DNA from: Bacillota bacterium
GTDB lineage: Bacteria; Bacillota; Clostridia; Tissierellales; Peptoniphilaceae
Direction: 5' to 3'
Length of the DNA stretch: 64,000 nucleotides
Assembly (NCBI GenBank): GCA_023442775.1
Contig: JAEZXH010000018.1
Coordinates: 310,001-374,000 of the forward strand
Part shown: positions 52,778 to 63,200 of the stretch, in pieces
Position numbering within the stretch: position 1 is the first letter of the stretch
Layout of the letters: every line of letters begins with the position of its first letter
Made by a program: the position numbers and the translations under genes
The notes under the pieces: generated by a model
What the model was told of the DNA's origin: nothing
The model's input: only the letters and a program-made list of their open reading frames with translations
Databases searched by the model: none

Positions 52778-54140
52778 ACTCTAAACCGAGGCTCTTCTTC
52801 AAGAGCATTCGTGCTTCTTCTGGATATTCAAGACTCATCACGCCGAGAGAGGCCATGATGTAATCATTGTCCACGAGAATCTGTGCTTCTGGAGTGGGCA
52901 AGAGTTCATGACCGGAATTGCTCTTGGCAATCTTCTTCATAATCTCCATGCGATGGGGAAGGCGCGTCAAAGCCCCACCCGTTCCAATGATGTATTGGAC
53001 AGGAGTCAGGTCTTTTCCTTGTGCAAGAGTCTTCTTGCCCTCTCCCCCATAGAGATCGCGATAGGTCCCAGCGTGGCGCTTCACTGCGGTAATCGTCGCG
53101 TACTCGGCGAGAATCTCCGAGAATTTGATGTCTTCTTCCGTCGAGGGGATGGGGAGGTGACGTTCGATGACACCATCCACCTCTTCGAGGGAGATGCCCA
53201 TCTTCTTGGCAATTTCTTCCTTGCCAATGAATTCCACGACGTTGGGCATGCTCACGTAGCAACCCAAATCCCCTTCCACGGAGCGCTTGGCAAAGGGCTC
53301 GGGGGCGATGAGGATACGTTGAATCTCCTCGCTGACCTCACACACCGAGTGGACATCTGTGGTCGCTCCGCCAACGTCGATGGTAACGAGGTTGCCAATA
53401 TCTTCGTTGAGGAACTTACTGGCCTGCATCACAGCACCTGGAGTGGGCATGATGCTCCCTGAGACCATATCGCGGACCCGTTCCATACCTGGAGCGTGAA
53501 TGATGTGCTTTTCAAAGACATCTTGAATCACGCGGCGTGTCGGCTCGATGTTTAAGGCGTCAATCTTCGGATAGACGTTGTCGACGATGAAGACTTCCAT
53601 GCCAGCTTCTTCAAAAATGAGACGAATCTCTTCTTGATTCTCAATGTTTCCCGCGTAGATAATCGGGGCCTTGATGTTCAAGGTTGCGAGTTTCTCCGCA
53701 TTGTCGAGGGCAGTTTCCCGCTCCCCGTAATCGACGCCTCCAGCGAGGAGGATGATGTTGGGGCGGATTTCCTCGATCTTCTTGAGGTCTGTACGACGAA
53801 GTCTTCCTGCGGTGATGAACTTGATATTTGCCCCTGCACCGAGTGCGGCTTCCTTGGCGGCCTTCACGGTCATGTCGTAGACGAGGCCGTGGACAGTCAT
53901 CTTCAGCCCGCCTGCTGCAGAACTGGTGGCGATGAGGCGATCATAGTCAATCTCATCGAGTCCCAGAGACTCTTTGAGATTTGCAATTGCTTGTTGAATC
54001 CCGAAGTTGACATCTCCCTCTTCGACGGTGGTAAATGCTTGGCCCTGACCAACAAAGGTTGGTGAGGGCGCAAAGCAAAACGCATTGACCACCGTGGTGG
54101 TAGAACCAATCTCGGCAACGAGCAAATCTATTTTAGTCAT
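52776..54140 (-). CDS. MutL/GlmL-like reactivation ATPase of the ornithine aminomutase
   Basis: 454 residues from the ATG (AGGAGAGAAA upstream) that overlaps the oraE stop by 8 nt. Actin/Hsp70-like ATPase: phosphate loop LLVAEIGSTTTVV, second glycine-rich loop VTIDVGGATTDVHSV and adenosine loop IGTGGALTRLP. The family reactivates B12-dependent mutases by exchanging damaged cobalamin. The equivalent gene is part of the ornithine cluster described in Acetoanaerobium (Clostridium) sticklandii. Annotated elsewhere as methylaspartate mutase accessory protein GlmL. Confidence 0.9.
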   Translation of the reverse strand: MTKIDLLVAEIGSTTTVVNAFCFAPSPTFVGQGQAFTTVEEGDVNFGIQQAIANLKESLGLDEIDYDRLIATSSAAGGLKMTVHGLVYDMTVKAAKEAALGAGANIKFITAGRLRRTDLKKIEEIRPNIILLAGGVDYGERETALDNAEKLATLNIKAPIIYAGNIENQEEIRLIFEEAGMEVFIVDNVYPKIDALNIEPTRRVIQDVFEKHIIHAPGMERVRDMVSGSIMPTPGAVMQASKFLNEDIGNLVTIDVGGATTDVHSVCEVSEEIQRILIAPEPFAKRSVEGDLGCYVSMPNVVEFIGKEEIAKKMGISLEEVDGVIERHLPIPSTEEDIKFSEILAEYATITAVKRHAGTYRDLYGGEGKKTLAQGKDLTPVQYIIGTGGALTRLPHRMEIMKKIAKSNSGHELLPTPEAQILVDNDYIMASLGVMSLEYPEEARMLLKKSLGLE

Positions 54141-56430
54141 TTTCTCTCCTGCTTCTTTCCTTGACGAGGAAAGTAGCGACGTGAATCCCCTTGCTTCCAC
54201 GGCCGAATCCAGCGTCCATACCCGCTTGTTGTGCGAGTTCGTTGGAGACTTGGGTACCACCAGACACGATGATGACCTTATCGCGGATACCCTTTTCTTG
54301 GGAGATCTGGTCGATCTTCTTCATGTTCTTGTAGTGGATGTCGTCGTGGGAGATGATGGTGGAGGCGAGAATGGCATCAGCGTTGACTTCGATGGCAGCG
54401 TCCACGAGTTTTTCCGGGGGAACACTGGTGCCGAGGTAGTGGCACTTGATGCCGTACTTTTCAATACCGCCGTGCTTGATGTCGAGGATTTCGCGAAGAC
54501 CCACAGAGTGTTCGTCTTCCCCGACGGTCCCTGCGACGATGGTCATGGGCTTGTCCTTAATGGCAGCGCGCAGTTCTTCGTCGCTCAGGATTTCGGGCTT
54601 GGGAGGAATGATGAGCTTGTCGGTATCGATGTCGAATTGGACCTTCCCCTTGATTTCAATCCGGGTACCTTCCGCTTCTTGCATGATTTCCTTGCTGATG
54701 CATTCCACGTCATTGAGGCCAAGCTTGCGGCCGACTTCGATCCCTGCAAATTCTGCAGTACGTTCGTCGGTGGGCAAGAACATGGTGATTTGAATGACGC
54801 CATCGGCAGCCCATTCCATTTCGGGCTTCAAGAGGCTCGTGTGTCGATACTTTTCCGTTTCCTTAAGACGCACATTGACGTTGTCGGTTTCGTCGAGTTC
54901 GTCAATGTAGATGATCTTCTCGGGCTTTTCGAAGGTACATCCGTCGATGAGCTTCGCAGGATCGTCCACAGCGCTGGGATCGTATTGGGCAATGTTATTG
55001 TTCCCAAAGTGACCGGTAACGGGAGCCATGTAGTCTTCCGCACGTTCGTAGACGGTTCCAGCACCGACGCCGCCTTCCATTTGACGAGCAATCCCGTCGC
55101 CGTTACGGGCGGGGTACTCAGCGGAGTCGACGAAGAATCCTGCTTCGACGGCGTTGAAGTATCCGCCAACTTCGAGGATTTCTTCGAGGTAGAGAACGGC
55201 CTTTTCCTTGAGGGTGCGAATCGTGCTCTTCAAGGGCTCTTCGTCACGACGAATCTTCACCATTTGCATGAGGCCGTCGAGGGCGTTAAAGGTTTGGCGC
55301 GCGTTGTCGATGGCTTCCATGTTGTAGATGTGCCAGGGCACGTTACGACCTTCGTCAGGAGTAATGGTGGATTGGATGTCTGCGCTGGTGAGCTCAGAAA
55401 TCAAGAGGTCCGTCACGTGGGTGACCGTAGCTTCGCGGGTGGAAGCGGTCATGTACTTCGTGTTTTGTTGAGCACGCATCTTGTACTCTTTGAACACTTC
55501 ACGAAGGGCAATGGCATAGGGTAGGTCAATGCGAAGGTTTGGTGCAGGTTGCGCCGTGGGAGGCACGGTGGAGAGACAGATGTTGGACTTCTTCATCCCG
55601 ACCTTCACCGAGTACATGGAGTTGATCCCGTGTTGAACCATGAGTTCGGGGATGACCTTCCACGCTTCGATGGCCGTGGCATTGGCGTTGTGTGCCCCGT
55701 CAATCTGTGCAATCCCTGCATAGGTCATGACGGATTTTGCTTCTGCCGCGTCAACGAAGGAACGAATCATGTTGACGTTACGGTAGAGGACGTTGTATTG
55801 GGGGTCTTGGTGAGCCCCGGAGATCCCTTCTTCAGTGAAGAGGACTGCAACTTCAGGTCCTGCAACACCAGAGACGTAGGAGTGATAGTTGATGGGACGG
55901 CCCACTTCTTCCTCGATGAGGTCGATGGCCTTACGTTGTGCGCGAAGGTGCTTACGGGTGATGGGGTTTCCACCAGTCCCTTGAGGCGTCCCTTCCATGA
56001 GACCGTCCATGTGGGATTGACCAGCGGTACGGATAACCATCAAGTGGTCTGCGCCGTGCCATGCGGCCATACGCATACGACGGATGTCATCTTCAAAACG
56101 ACCAGACGCAATTTCCGTGGTGATGACGGGAGAGGGTTGCGGGTCGATGTTGCCAAAGTTCGGTGCGGCGGGAAGGGGTTGAGAATTCTTCAGGGGCTCA
56201 GAAGTTTCGTAGTAGACGAATTGACCGATTTGACGCTCTTCGTCTCTGCCGTCTCTCCAGTGCCATCCGCGGGTCTTGGGATAATAGTTCTCCAGGCCCT
56301 TGAGAAGTTCGTCGATGTCGATTTTCTCACCGGGAACGAGGGACTTCATCCCGTTCATGCGCTTCGCTTCTTCTTCAGGCGTAAGCTCCATGACGCGGTA
56401 GTCGTCTTTAATGGTTTTCCACTTGCCCAT
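54133..56430 (-). CDS. oraE: D-ornithine 4,5-aminomutase large (E) subunit
   Basis: 765 residues. A TIM-barrel part (RMRMAAWHGADHLMVIRTAGQSHMDG) is followed by a C-terminal Rossmann B12-binding domain. The base-off motif is D639-x-H641-x-x-G644 (EDEHSVG), and Lys652 (DIKHGG) lies eleven residues later, the spacing I recall between the cobalamin His and the PLP Lys in the characterised enzyme. With AdoCbl and PLP it converts D-ornithine to 2,4-diaminopentanoate. Overlaps oraS and the MutL-like gene. Confidence 0.97.
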   Translation of the reverse strand: MGKWKTIKDDYRVMELTPEEEAKRMNGMKSLVPGEKIDIDELLKGLENYYPKTRGWHWRDGRDEERQIGQFVYYETSEPLKNSQPLPAAPNFGNIDPQPSPVITTEIASGRFEDDIRRMRMAAWHGADHLMVIRTAGQSHMDGLMEGTPQGTGGNPITRKHLRAQRKAIDLIEEEVGRPINYHSYVSGVAGPEVAVLFTEEGISGAHQDPQYNVLYRNVNMIRSFVDAAEAKSVMTYAGIAQIDGAHNANATAIEAWKVIPELMVQHGINSMYSVKVGMKKSNICLSTVPPTAQPAPNLRIDLPYAIALREVFKEYKMRAQQNTKYMTASTREATVTHVTDLLISELTSADIQSTITPDEGRNVPWHIYNMEAIDNARQTFNALDGLMQMVKIRRDEEPLKSTIRTLKEKAVLYLEEILEVGGYFNAVEAGFFVDSAEYPARNGDGIARQMEGGVGAGTVYERAEDYMAPVTGHFGNNNIAQYDPSAVDDPAKLIDGCTFEKPEKIIYIDELDETDNVNVRLKETEKYRHTSLLKPEMEWAADGVIQITMFLPTDERTAEFAGIEVGRKLGLNDVECISKEIMQEAEGTRIEIKGKVQFDIDTDKLIIPPKPEILSDEELRAAIKDKPMTIVAGTVGEDEHSVGLREILDIKHGGIEKYGIKCHYLGTSVPPEKLVDAAIEVNADAILASTIISHDDIHYKNMKKIDQISQEKGIRDKVIIVSGGTQVSNELAQQAGMDAGFGRGSKGIHVATFLVKERSRREND

Positions 56431-56795
56431 TAGTTCGCACCTCCCTTGAATACTTCAACGGCTTGATCCCAGAGTTCGCCGTTGACAAGTTTCAATCCAG
56501 CTTCGCGAATCGAGAGATTGTTGTCCTTTGCCATGCGATAGACGATGTGTCCTGCGCCGTGGCCAATAAGGCCGCGGTCGATGGCACCTTCCACGATGCT
56601 CATGGTCTCCACGCTGGAGAATCCCATGCGAAGGAGGACGGAGCGTTCGATGGAGGGCGTGGTGTTCTTACGAGCGAGGTCGATAAGAGGATCGACGACT
56701 TGCTCGCACAGTTCCCAGAAACGCACTTCGAGTTGTTCTTCAGTCAGGTCGGCCAAATGCTTGCGGCGTTCCTGAAAATCATCTTTTCTTTCCAT
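56430..56795 (-). CDS. oraS: D-ornithine 4,5-aminomutase small (S) subunit
   Basis: 121 residues, the OraS size. Helical, with the family blocks MERKDDFQERRKHLADLT, ELCEQVVDPLIDLARKNTTPSIERSVLLRMGFSS and GLIGHGAGHIVYRMA in order. OraS packs on the barrel of OraE and is required for activity. Its stop codon overlaps the oraE start by one base. It lies 36 nt downstream of ortB. Confidence 0.97.
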   Translation of the reverse strand: MERKDDFQERRKHLADLTEEQLEVRFWELCEQVVDPLIDLARKNTTPSIERSVLLRMGFSSVETMSIVEGAIDRGLIGHGAGHIVYRMAKDNNLSIREAGLKLVNGELWDQAVEVFKGGAN

Positions 56796-56831
56796 ATCGT
56801 ATTACCCCCTATTGGTTACGAAAGGACGATC

Positions 56832-58253
56832 TTACTTTTCGTAGTCGATGCCGAGTTCTTCGAGAGCTGCCACGACGAATTCAACGGTGTCGTTGACTTC
56901 TTCTGCGAGGAATTCTTGGTCTTTCTTGGAGACGCAAGTGACGTTGTGGTTCTTCACAGCGTTCTTGATGGCAGATTTTCTCGTCTTCTTCACATCGAGT
57001 TCGTTGACGCGGATGAAAGAGGGATCCTTCGGGAGAATGATGTTTTCTCCGGGGACTTCGTCCTTGGGATCGCCAATGCGCACGTCAATGCCGTTTTGCT
57101 TTGCAAAGGTCAACTGAGGATAGTGGTGCTTCCCTGCGCCGGTGTACTCGGTTTCTTGAGCCACGACGATGGCGTCTTGAGGAAGTTCTTGGGCAATCTT
57201 GAAGGCCACGGCAAGAGAGGTGTTCCCAGCGGGGCCGCGCTCCATCCCCTCGAGCTGAGCAAGGGCTTCGGTGATGTAGAAGACGCTTCCTTGGCTCACG
57301 GTGAGGTAGCGGTCAATGTAGCGCAAGGGGCGCGCTGCACTGCGGGGCACGTCGGAGCGATCGGGATAGGTGGAGAAGGGAATCCCAAATCCTGTGTGAC
57401 CCGTGGTGAAGGATTTGCGGTTGAACTGGGTGTCACTTGCCATGTGAAGACCGGAGAGGTCCACACTTGCGGCGACGATTTGGACATCATCAGCACCTGC
57501 GCGACGAAGACCGCGGGCGGTCCCGGTCAAGTTTCCGCCACCTGCATTGGTTGCGACGACGACTTCGGGGAACTTGCCGTACTTTTCCTTACACTCGGTG
57601 GCAATCTCGTAGCCGAGGGTTTCCACGCCGGCGATGGCCAGAGGAGAGTAGAGGGATGCGTTGAAGAATCCAGTCTCTTCGAGGAGGACGAGGTTGTAGT
57701 AGAAGAGTTCGGGACCGACGGTGAGCTGAGCAACTTCAGCGCCGAGGCTCTCACAAGCACGTGCCTTCTCGATGATTTCAGGTTGTCCAACTTCGCGAGA
57801 GTCGTAGCACTCTTGGACGACAATGGCCTTCAAGCCTCTCATGCAAGCTTGGGAGGCGACGGCTGCCCCATAGTTTCCGCTGGTGGCGGCGATGACGCCC
57901 TTGTATCCCTTTTCCTTTGCATAGGCGACACTCGTTGCGGCGCGACGTGCCTTGAAGGATCCGGAGACGTTGCAAGCCTCGTCCTTGACGAAGATGCGCG
58001 CGCCCTTTCCTTCGGGAGCGACCTTACGTGCAAGGGCAGTTAAGTTTCTGAGCTCGAGAAGAGGGGTATTGCCCACGCCGTAGTCGAGTTGGAGCTTGTG
58101 GACTTCTTCAAAGCTGTAGGGGACGGCATTCATCAGGCCTTCATAATCAAAGGCGATGGAACCGGATTCGAATTCTTCAAAGTTAAAGCCGAGGGCTTCC
58201 TTCATGATCTCGCCATTGCGAGCCATGACGGCATCATAACTGAGATCTCTCAT
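56832..58253 (-). CDS. ortB: 2-amino-4-oxopentanoate thiolase, PLP subunit OrtB
   Basis: 473 residues. A threonine-synthase-like fold type II PLP enzyme: PLP lysine in NVSGSFKARRAA, glycine-rich phosphate loop NAGGGNLTG, and ATSGNYG before it. With OrtA it splits 2-amino-4-oxopentanoate with CoA to acetyl-CoA and D-alanine. The ortA stop and ortB start overlap by one base. Length and motifs match the family; no defects seen. Confidence 0.96.
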   Translation of the reverse strand: MRDLSYDAVMARNGEIMKEALGFNFEEFESGSIAFDYEGLMNAVPYSFEEVHKLQLDYGVGNTPLLELRNLTALARKVAPEGKGARIFVKDEACNVSGSFKARRAATSVAYAKEKGYKGVIAATSGNYGAAVASQACMRGLKAIVVQECYDSREVGQPEIIEKARACESLGAEVAQLTVGPELFYYNLVLLEETGFFNASLYSPLAIAGVETLGYEIATECKEKYGKFPEVVVATNAGGGNLTGTARGLRRAGADDVQIVAASVDLSGLHMASDTQFNRKSFTTGHTGFGIPFSTYPDRSDVPRSAARPLRYIDRYLTVSQGSVFYITEALAQLEGMERGPAGNTSLAVAFKIAQELPQDAIVVAQETEYTGAGKHHYPQLTFAKQNGIDVRIGDPKDEVPGENIILPKDPSFIRVNELDVKKTRKSAIKNAVKNHNVTCVSKKDQEFLAEEVNDTVEFVVAALEELGIDYEK

Positions 58254-58561
58254 TACCGTTCACCTTCTTCCTGAATCATTTCCCGTGCTTGACGCCCGAT
58301 GTAGAGGAGCTCTGGGACACATTCCCCAAAGTTATGCTTCCAGAAGGGATTGACTTCAATAAGTTTTCCCTTGACCTTGCGGCCGATGTAGGTTTCAACT
58401 TCCACTTCGTCGCCAAAGTTTGCCTCTTCGTTCAAGAGGAATCCCTTGTTCCAGAGTTGGAGGTCGCACTTAGCCGTGTCTTCGGGAACAGAACCCGCGC
58501 GTTGCCCCGCAGGAAGGATGATGGAGTGAATTCTCACCCAATCGCCTTTCTTAGCATCCAT
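58253..58561 (-). CDS. ortA: 2-amino-4-oxopentanoate thiolase, small subunit OrtA
   Basis: 102 residues. Family pattern: GDWVRIHSIILPAGQRAGSVPEDTA, LWNKGFLL, EVEVETYIGRKVKGKL and the HNFGECVPELLYIG end. A small beta-barrel partner of OrtB. First gene of the ornithine operon; GAAAGGAG lies nine nt before the ATG. In characterised clusters the 2,4-diaminopentanoate dehydrogenase gene (ord) normally stands before ortA; here a leader and the ftsY terminator take that place. Confidence 0.96.
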   Translation of the reverse strand: MDAKKGDWVRIHSIILPAGQRAGSVPEDTAKCDLQLWNKGFLLNEEANFGDEVEVETYIGRKVKGKLIEVNPFWKHNFGECVPELLYIGRQAREMIQEEGER

Positions 58562-58585
58562 AGTTGTACTCCTTTCAGGTAGACG

Positions 58586-58701
58586 ACAATTTTCGATCCG
58601 TCGGCAGAAATCGTCTTATTCTCTGCACACATGCAAAGCATATCCTGCTCTTGCAGTCATCGAAATGCGAAGAGTAAGACGGAGTCATTCCGGCTTTCTC
58701 T
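58586..58701 (-). promoter_or_regulatory. Structured leader of the ornithine degradation operon
   Basis: Between the predicted RNA start (near 58701) and ortA are about 140 nt. CGTCTTACTCT (58681-58671) pairs with AGAGAATAAGACG (58624-58612), enclosing two hairpins: CTGC-AAGA-GCAG (58656-58645) and ATATGC-TTT-GCATGT (58643-58629). The downstream GACGA (within the 3' arm) could instead pair with TCGTC near 58581, an alternative fold. No known riboswitch consensus was recognised. A regulatory role is an inference. Confidence 0.45.
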
Positions 58702-58707
58702 ATCCTT

Positions 58708-58737
58708 ATTATGCAACAAAAATAGAGGCCTTATCAA
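58708..58737 (-). promoter_or_regulatory. Promoter of the ornithine operon, overlapping the ftsY terminator
   Basis: Minus strand TTGATA, 18-nt spacer, CATAAT, each one mismatch from consensus. The -35 box lies in the 3' arm of the ftsY terminator, so termination and initiation signals share sequence. Confidence 0.65.
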
Positions 58738-58774
58738 GGGGGGACAACCGTTTCACGCCCCCCTAAATAAGGCC
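58727..58774 (-). terminator. Terminator of the rnc-smc-ftsY operon
   Basis: Outer stem GGCCTTAT/ATAAGGCC and inner stem AGGGGGG/CCCCCCT make one long hairpin on the minus strand, followed by CTCTATTTTTG. It lies 34 nt after the ftsY stop codon. Confidence 0.85.
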
Positions 58775-58808
58775 AGAATGCTAAAGGCTCGTTAAAATGT
58801 TAAATGGA

Positions 58809-60287
58809 TTAGAACAGCGCCTCCACAAAATCGCGTCCATCAAAGGGCTGGAGGTCATCGATTCCCTCTCCGATGCCGACGAGCTTAATGGGAATCTTCA
58901 GCTCTCGTTGGAGGGCGATGACAACGCCACCCTTCGCAGTTCCATCGAGTTTTGTTAAAACAATTCCCGTAATCTGCGCCGCTTCGGTGAAGGTCTTCGC
59001 TTGAATCATGGCATTTTGTCCCGTGGTCGCATCGAGGACGAGAAGAGTCTCTCTCGTCGCCTCGCCGTACTCCCGGTCGATGATCCGATTGATCTTCTCC
59101 AACTCTTGCATGAGGTTTTTCTTGTTGTGCAAGCGTCCGGCGGTGTCGCAGATGAGAACGTCGGCCCCTCTGGCCTTTGCCGCCTGAATCCCGTCGTAGA
59201 CCACTGCCGTTGGGTCTGCTCCCTCGGAGTGGGCGATGACGTCAACCCCTGCGCGCTGCCCCCAGGTCTTCAGCTGGTCAATAGCAGCTGCCCGGAAAGT
59301 ATCCGCCGCGGCGACGAGGACAGTCTTTCCCTCTCTCTGGAGTCGGTGACTGAGTTTTCCGATGGTGGTCGTTTTCCCAACTCCATTGACCCCAATGACG
59401 AGAATCACTCCAGGGGAGGGCTCGAGGTGAAGACGATAGTCAGGGGCATCTTCCTCCATGAGGTCGAGGATGACCTTCTTCATCAGAGGTTTCACCTCTT
59501 GGGGATCGCGGACTTTTTCCCTGGTGATGGCCTCTTCCAAGGACTCCACAATCTCCATGGTGGTAGCGACGCCGATGTCTGAAGTCACGAGAACTTCTTC
59601 AAGGTCTTCCATCATCTCGTCGTCAATCTTCACGTAGACCCCGAGAACCTGGTTGATCTTGTGTCCCACATCGTCACGGGTCTTGGTGAGGCCGCGCTTC
59701 AGGCGCTGGAAGAGACTTGTTTTCTCCTCTGGCTCCTCACTTGGGCCCTCTTCAGTGGGTGCTTCTTCTGAAGTCTCTTCCTCGTTCTCTTCAAGAATGT
59801 CTCCATGAGACAGTTCTTCCTCGGCAGGGGTGTCAACCTTCTCGGGCACATCAACTTGAGGCAGCTCTTCTTTGACGACTTCTCCTGCAACGGCAGGCTC
59901 TTCTTCTAAAATCGTCTCTTGGAGTTCTTCTTCCGTCACACTCTCGAGAGAATGTTCAGTCTCGTCTGCACGAGCCTCATCAATCTCTGGGGTTGGCTCT
60001 TCTTCCCCTTCAAGAGGTTCTCCTTCTTCCACGACACCATTATCAAAAGAATCCTCTTCTAGAGCAATCGTCTCTTCCACCACAGGCTCGTGGAGAGGAG
60101 CACTGTCTTCAGGGCTTGACAATTCCTCAACCTCTTCGGGAAGTTCTTCTTGTCCTTGTTGCTGCCATTGTAATGGGTCGACCTCCGTCTCTTCAGAGGG
60201 TTCAGATTCAGGGGCCTCTTCCCCAGGCAGCACCGACTCTTCTGCTTCAACTTCTTTTTTCAGCTTTCGCTTTAGCCATTCAAACAT
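58809..60287 (-). CDS. ftsY: Signal recognition particle receptor FtsY
   Basis: 492 residues. The N-terminal 190 residues are an acidic low-complexity region (Glu/Pro/Ser/Thr, many EE pairs) after a basic start ([14 protein letters not shown]). The NG domain follows (about 195-492): G1 [23 protein letters not shown]3 CDTAGRL, G4 [10 protein letters not shown] and the [12 protein letters not shown] end. It docks ribosome-SRP complexes to the membrane. The acidic A domain is long for a Gram-positive FtsY. Coupled to smc by overlap. Confidence 0.97.
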   Translation of the reverse strand: MFEWLKRKLKKEVEAEESVLPGEEAPESEPSEETEVDPLQWQQQGQEELPEEVEELSSPEDSAPLHEPVVEETIALEEDSFDNGVVEEGEPLEGEEEPTPEIDEARADETEHSLESVTEEELQETILEEEPAVAGEVVKEELPQVDVPEKVDTPAEEELSHGDILEENEEETSEEAPTEEGPSEEPEEKTSLFQRLKRGLTKTRDDVGHKINQVLGVYVKIDDEMMEDLEEVLVTSDIGVATTMEIVESLEEAITREKVRDPQEVKPLMKKVILDLMEEDAPDYRLHLEPSPGVILVIGVNGVGKTTTIGKLSHRLQREGKTVLVAAADTFRAAAIDQLKTWGQRAGVDVIAHSEGADPTAVVYDGIQAAKARGADVLICDTAGRLHNKKNLMQELEKINRIIDREYGEATRETLLVLDATTGQNAMIQAKTFTEAAQITGIVLTKLDGTAKGGVVIALQRELKIPIKLVGIGEGIDDLQPFDGRDFVEALF

Positions 60288-63200
60288 TGGCGGGCTCCTC
60301 CTTATAGTCTTCCATACTCAAGGGTATGATCTTACTCACTCCCATGTCCTCCATGGTCACACCATAGAGGATATCGGCAATGCGCATCGTAGGTTTGCGG
60401 TGGGTGATGAGGATGAACTGCATGTCGTCAAGACTCCGTAAAAAATCGGCGTAGCGCGAGATGTTTGCATCGTCAAGCGCCGCATCAATCTCATCGAGAA
60501 TACAGAATGGTGCCGGTCGATGCTCCAAGAGGGCGAAGAGAAGAGCCACCGCAGTAAGGGCCCTCTCGCCCCCGGAGAGAAGGGAGAGGGATTGTAATTT
60601 TTTCCCAGGAGGCTGGCAGATAATCTCCACCCCAGCTTCCAAGATATCTGCCCCTTCGAGAGAAATCGTCGCACGACCTCCTCGGAAGAGGATTTGGAAG
60701 ATGCGATCGAAGTTTTCGGAAATCTCTCGAAAAGCGGCGCGAAAGAGTTTTCGCATCTCTTCGTCAAGATTCTTTAGGATTTCTCCTAAGGAGTCTCTTC
60801 CCTCTTGGAGATCCTTCATTTGCCCTTGATAGAGTTGAAGTCGCTGGGCCACCTCTTGGTATTCCTCGCGGACCTCGGGGTTGATGCCCCCCATCTGCGT
60901 CAGTTCGCGACGAAGTTTTTCAAGACGCGTCTTCTTCTTCGTGACCTCTTCTTCGTAGAGGATTTCCCCCTCTCCCTCCAGGTCTTCTCCGTAGCGTTCA
61001 AAGTAGGTGTCGGAAATCCTCGACTGTTCAGCGCTTAATCGCTCGGCGTCATAGGCCAAATCCTTGTCTGCCAGTTCGTGGGTTGTACACGCTTTTTCCA
61101 GATCGTGAAGCGTTCGACGCTTCTCTTCACAGAGGATTCCCTGCTTTTTTAACTCTTGCTCTCTCTTCTGATAGTCCTCTAGAAGTCCCGTGTACTGGAG
61201 CTTGAGTCCTCGAATCTTCTCCTCTTTCTCCGCCCGTTCTTCTCCTTCGACGAGGTGCTCTTCGTTAAGGATGGTGCGACGATCGTGGAGGTTTTCGAGT
61301 TCACAATCAATCCGACTCACTTCTTCACGTCCAAAGCTCAATCGTGCGTCAAGGCTCGACAGTCGCTCTTTCACGGTGGCAAGAAGAATCTTTTCCTCAG
61401 AGAGCATGCGACGAGTCTTGGACAACTCCTCTTCTTTCTCTCCCATCCTTTTCTCCCACTCGTGGAGGGCGTCTTGATGAGTACCTAGTTCCTCCCGCAG
61501 GGCCTGGACCCTATCTTGGTCCTTCTCCCCTTCTGGATGATTTCGCTTTGATTCTTCATCGAGGCGTAGGAGCTCTTCTTGGTACCGCGAGATGTGATCT
61601 TTTCCTTTTTCCAAAGACTCTTTAATTGCCACTTCACGAAACTCGAGGCGCTTGAGATTCTCTTCGAGAGACTCTTTCTCCTCTCGATTCTTCCCGAATT
61701 CCTCAAGAAGGCCATTCTTTTTTCCAAGAAGATCTTCTCGTTTTTCACGAGCCTCTTGGGATTTGCTCTTGAGTTCTTCGAGACGACGACACTCTTCTTC
61801 ATAACGAGCTCGTCGGTTGAGGAGCTCCCGTTGCCCCTGATAGAGACTTCCTCCGCTAATCGAGCCGTTGGATTGGAAAATATCTCCCTCTAGGGTGATG
61901 ATGCGACGAACCTTGGACTTTCGCGCCAATGCCTGGGCCGTATCATAATCCTTGGCGAGAAGCGTATCTCCAAGGAGACCTTCAAAAATCGGGAGGAGGG
62001 AATTCTCGGTCTCAATGTAGGAAGAGAGGTATCCCATGGATTCTGCTGGTGGCGTGGGATGAGACCGGTGGGCGTATTTTCTCGTGTAGGTGGAGATGGG
62101 AAGAAAGGTCAACCGTCCAAGGCGTCGATCTTTTAAGAGACGAATCATCGCCTTGGCATCTCTTTCTTCTTCAATAACCACGTTTTGAACACTTCCTCCG
62201 AGGCCGACACTCATCGCCATCTCCACCTGTTTTTCCATGGAGAAAAGATCGGCGACGACGCCTCGAATTTGACCTTGAAAAAGATGCTCTCTTCGGGTCA
62301 GCTGGAGGAAGGAGCGGACACTCTTGTGAAATCCATCGAGTTGCTCCAAGTGCCCAGCGGCGAAGGTCTTTTGACGCTCGGCACTACGCACCTCAACCTC
62401 AAGGGCCTGAATCTCCTCCCCCATCTTTTGAAGTGCAGCTTCAAGGGCTTGAATTTCTTGGGAAAGACTCGCTAAAGTTTTTTGTCTCGAGGAAATCTTC
62501 TCTTCAAGTGCCTGGCGCTCTGTCCTAAGGGTCTTGTGGTTGGCCTCGGATTCTTGCTGTTGTTGTTCCAGCTGGGCGAGGACCTCTTCGAGTTGGTCAC
62601 GTCTGTGGGTTCTCTCTCTATCGAGGGCTTCTCCCACGTGAAGCCTTCTCTCAATGGCTTCGAGGCTCTCCTGAAGTTCCCGGGTGGAGATAAGTTCTTG
62701 AGAATGGTGAGATTTTATCTTTTCGAATTCTGATTCTATGGCCTTGACCTCGTCTTCGAGACGACTCACTTTCAGGCCCTGTTCTAAAGACCTCTCCTCT
62801 GCCTCTCCCCGTTTTTTCTCCACCTCTTTCTGTTCATCGAGGAGATCTCTTCTTCGCCTTTTCAATTCCTCTTCGCTAAGAGTGAGCTCCTCCTCTGTTC
62901 GCTCCCTGTGACGACCTCGTTCTTCGAGGATGGCAAGTTCTGCCCTCTCCTGACTCAACTGTATCTGGGCACGATCCACCTCTTGACGAAGACCATGGAG
63001 TTCCTCCTCCAAGTGGCGAAGAGCCTCTTCCTCTCCGAGAACCTCCTCTTCAAGTTTTTTGTAGGTGGTGCGCTGCTCTGCGAGGGATTCTCTTCTCTGG
63101 GCGATGGTCTTCTTAAGATTTGAGAGCTTCTCTTCGATGCCACGAATCTGGTGGAGGGAGAGGGCTTCATCGAGGCTCTTTGCCTCCCTTTGCGTGACCT

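Noticed and set aside
54085..58043. Very long plus-strand open frames (479 and 526 codons) opposite oraE and ortB
   Set aside because: They are antisense to intact enzyme genes, have no ribosome site or recognisable domain, and follow from the codon usage of the coding strand.
58586..58701. Cobalamin riboswitch in the ornithine operon leader
   Set aside because: The conserved B12-box and core strings are missing, so the leader is reported only as structured RNA of unknown type.
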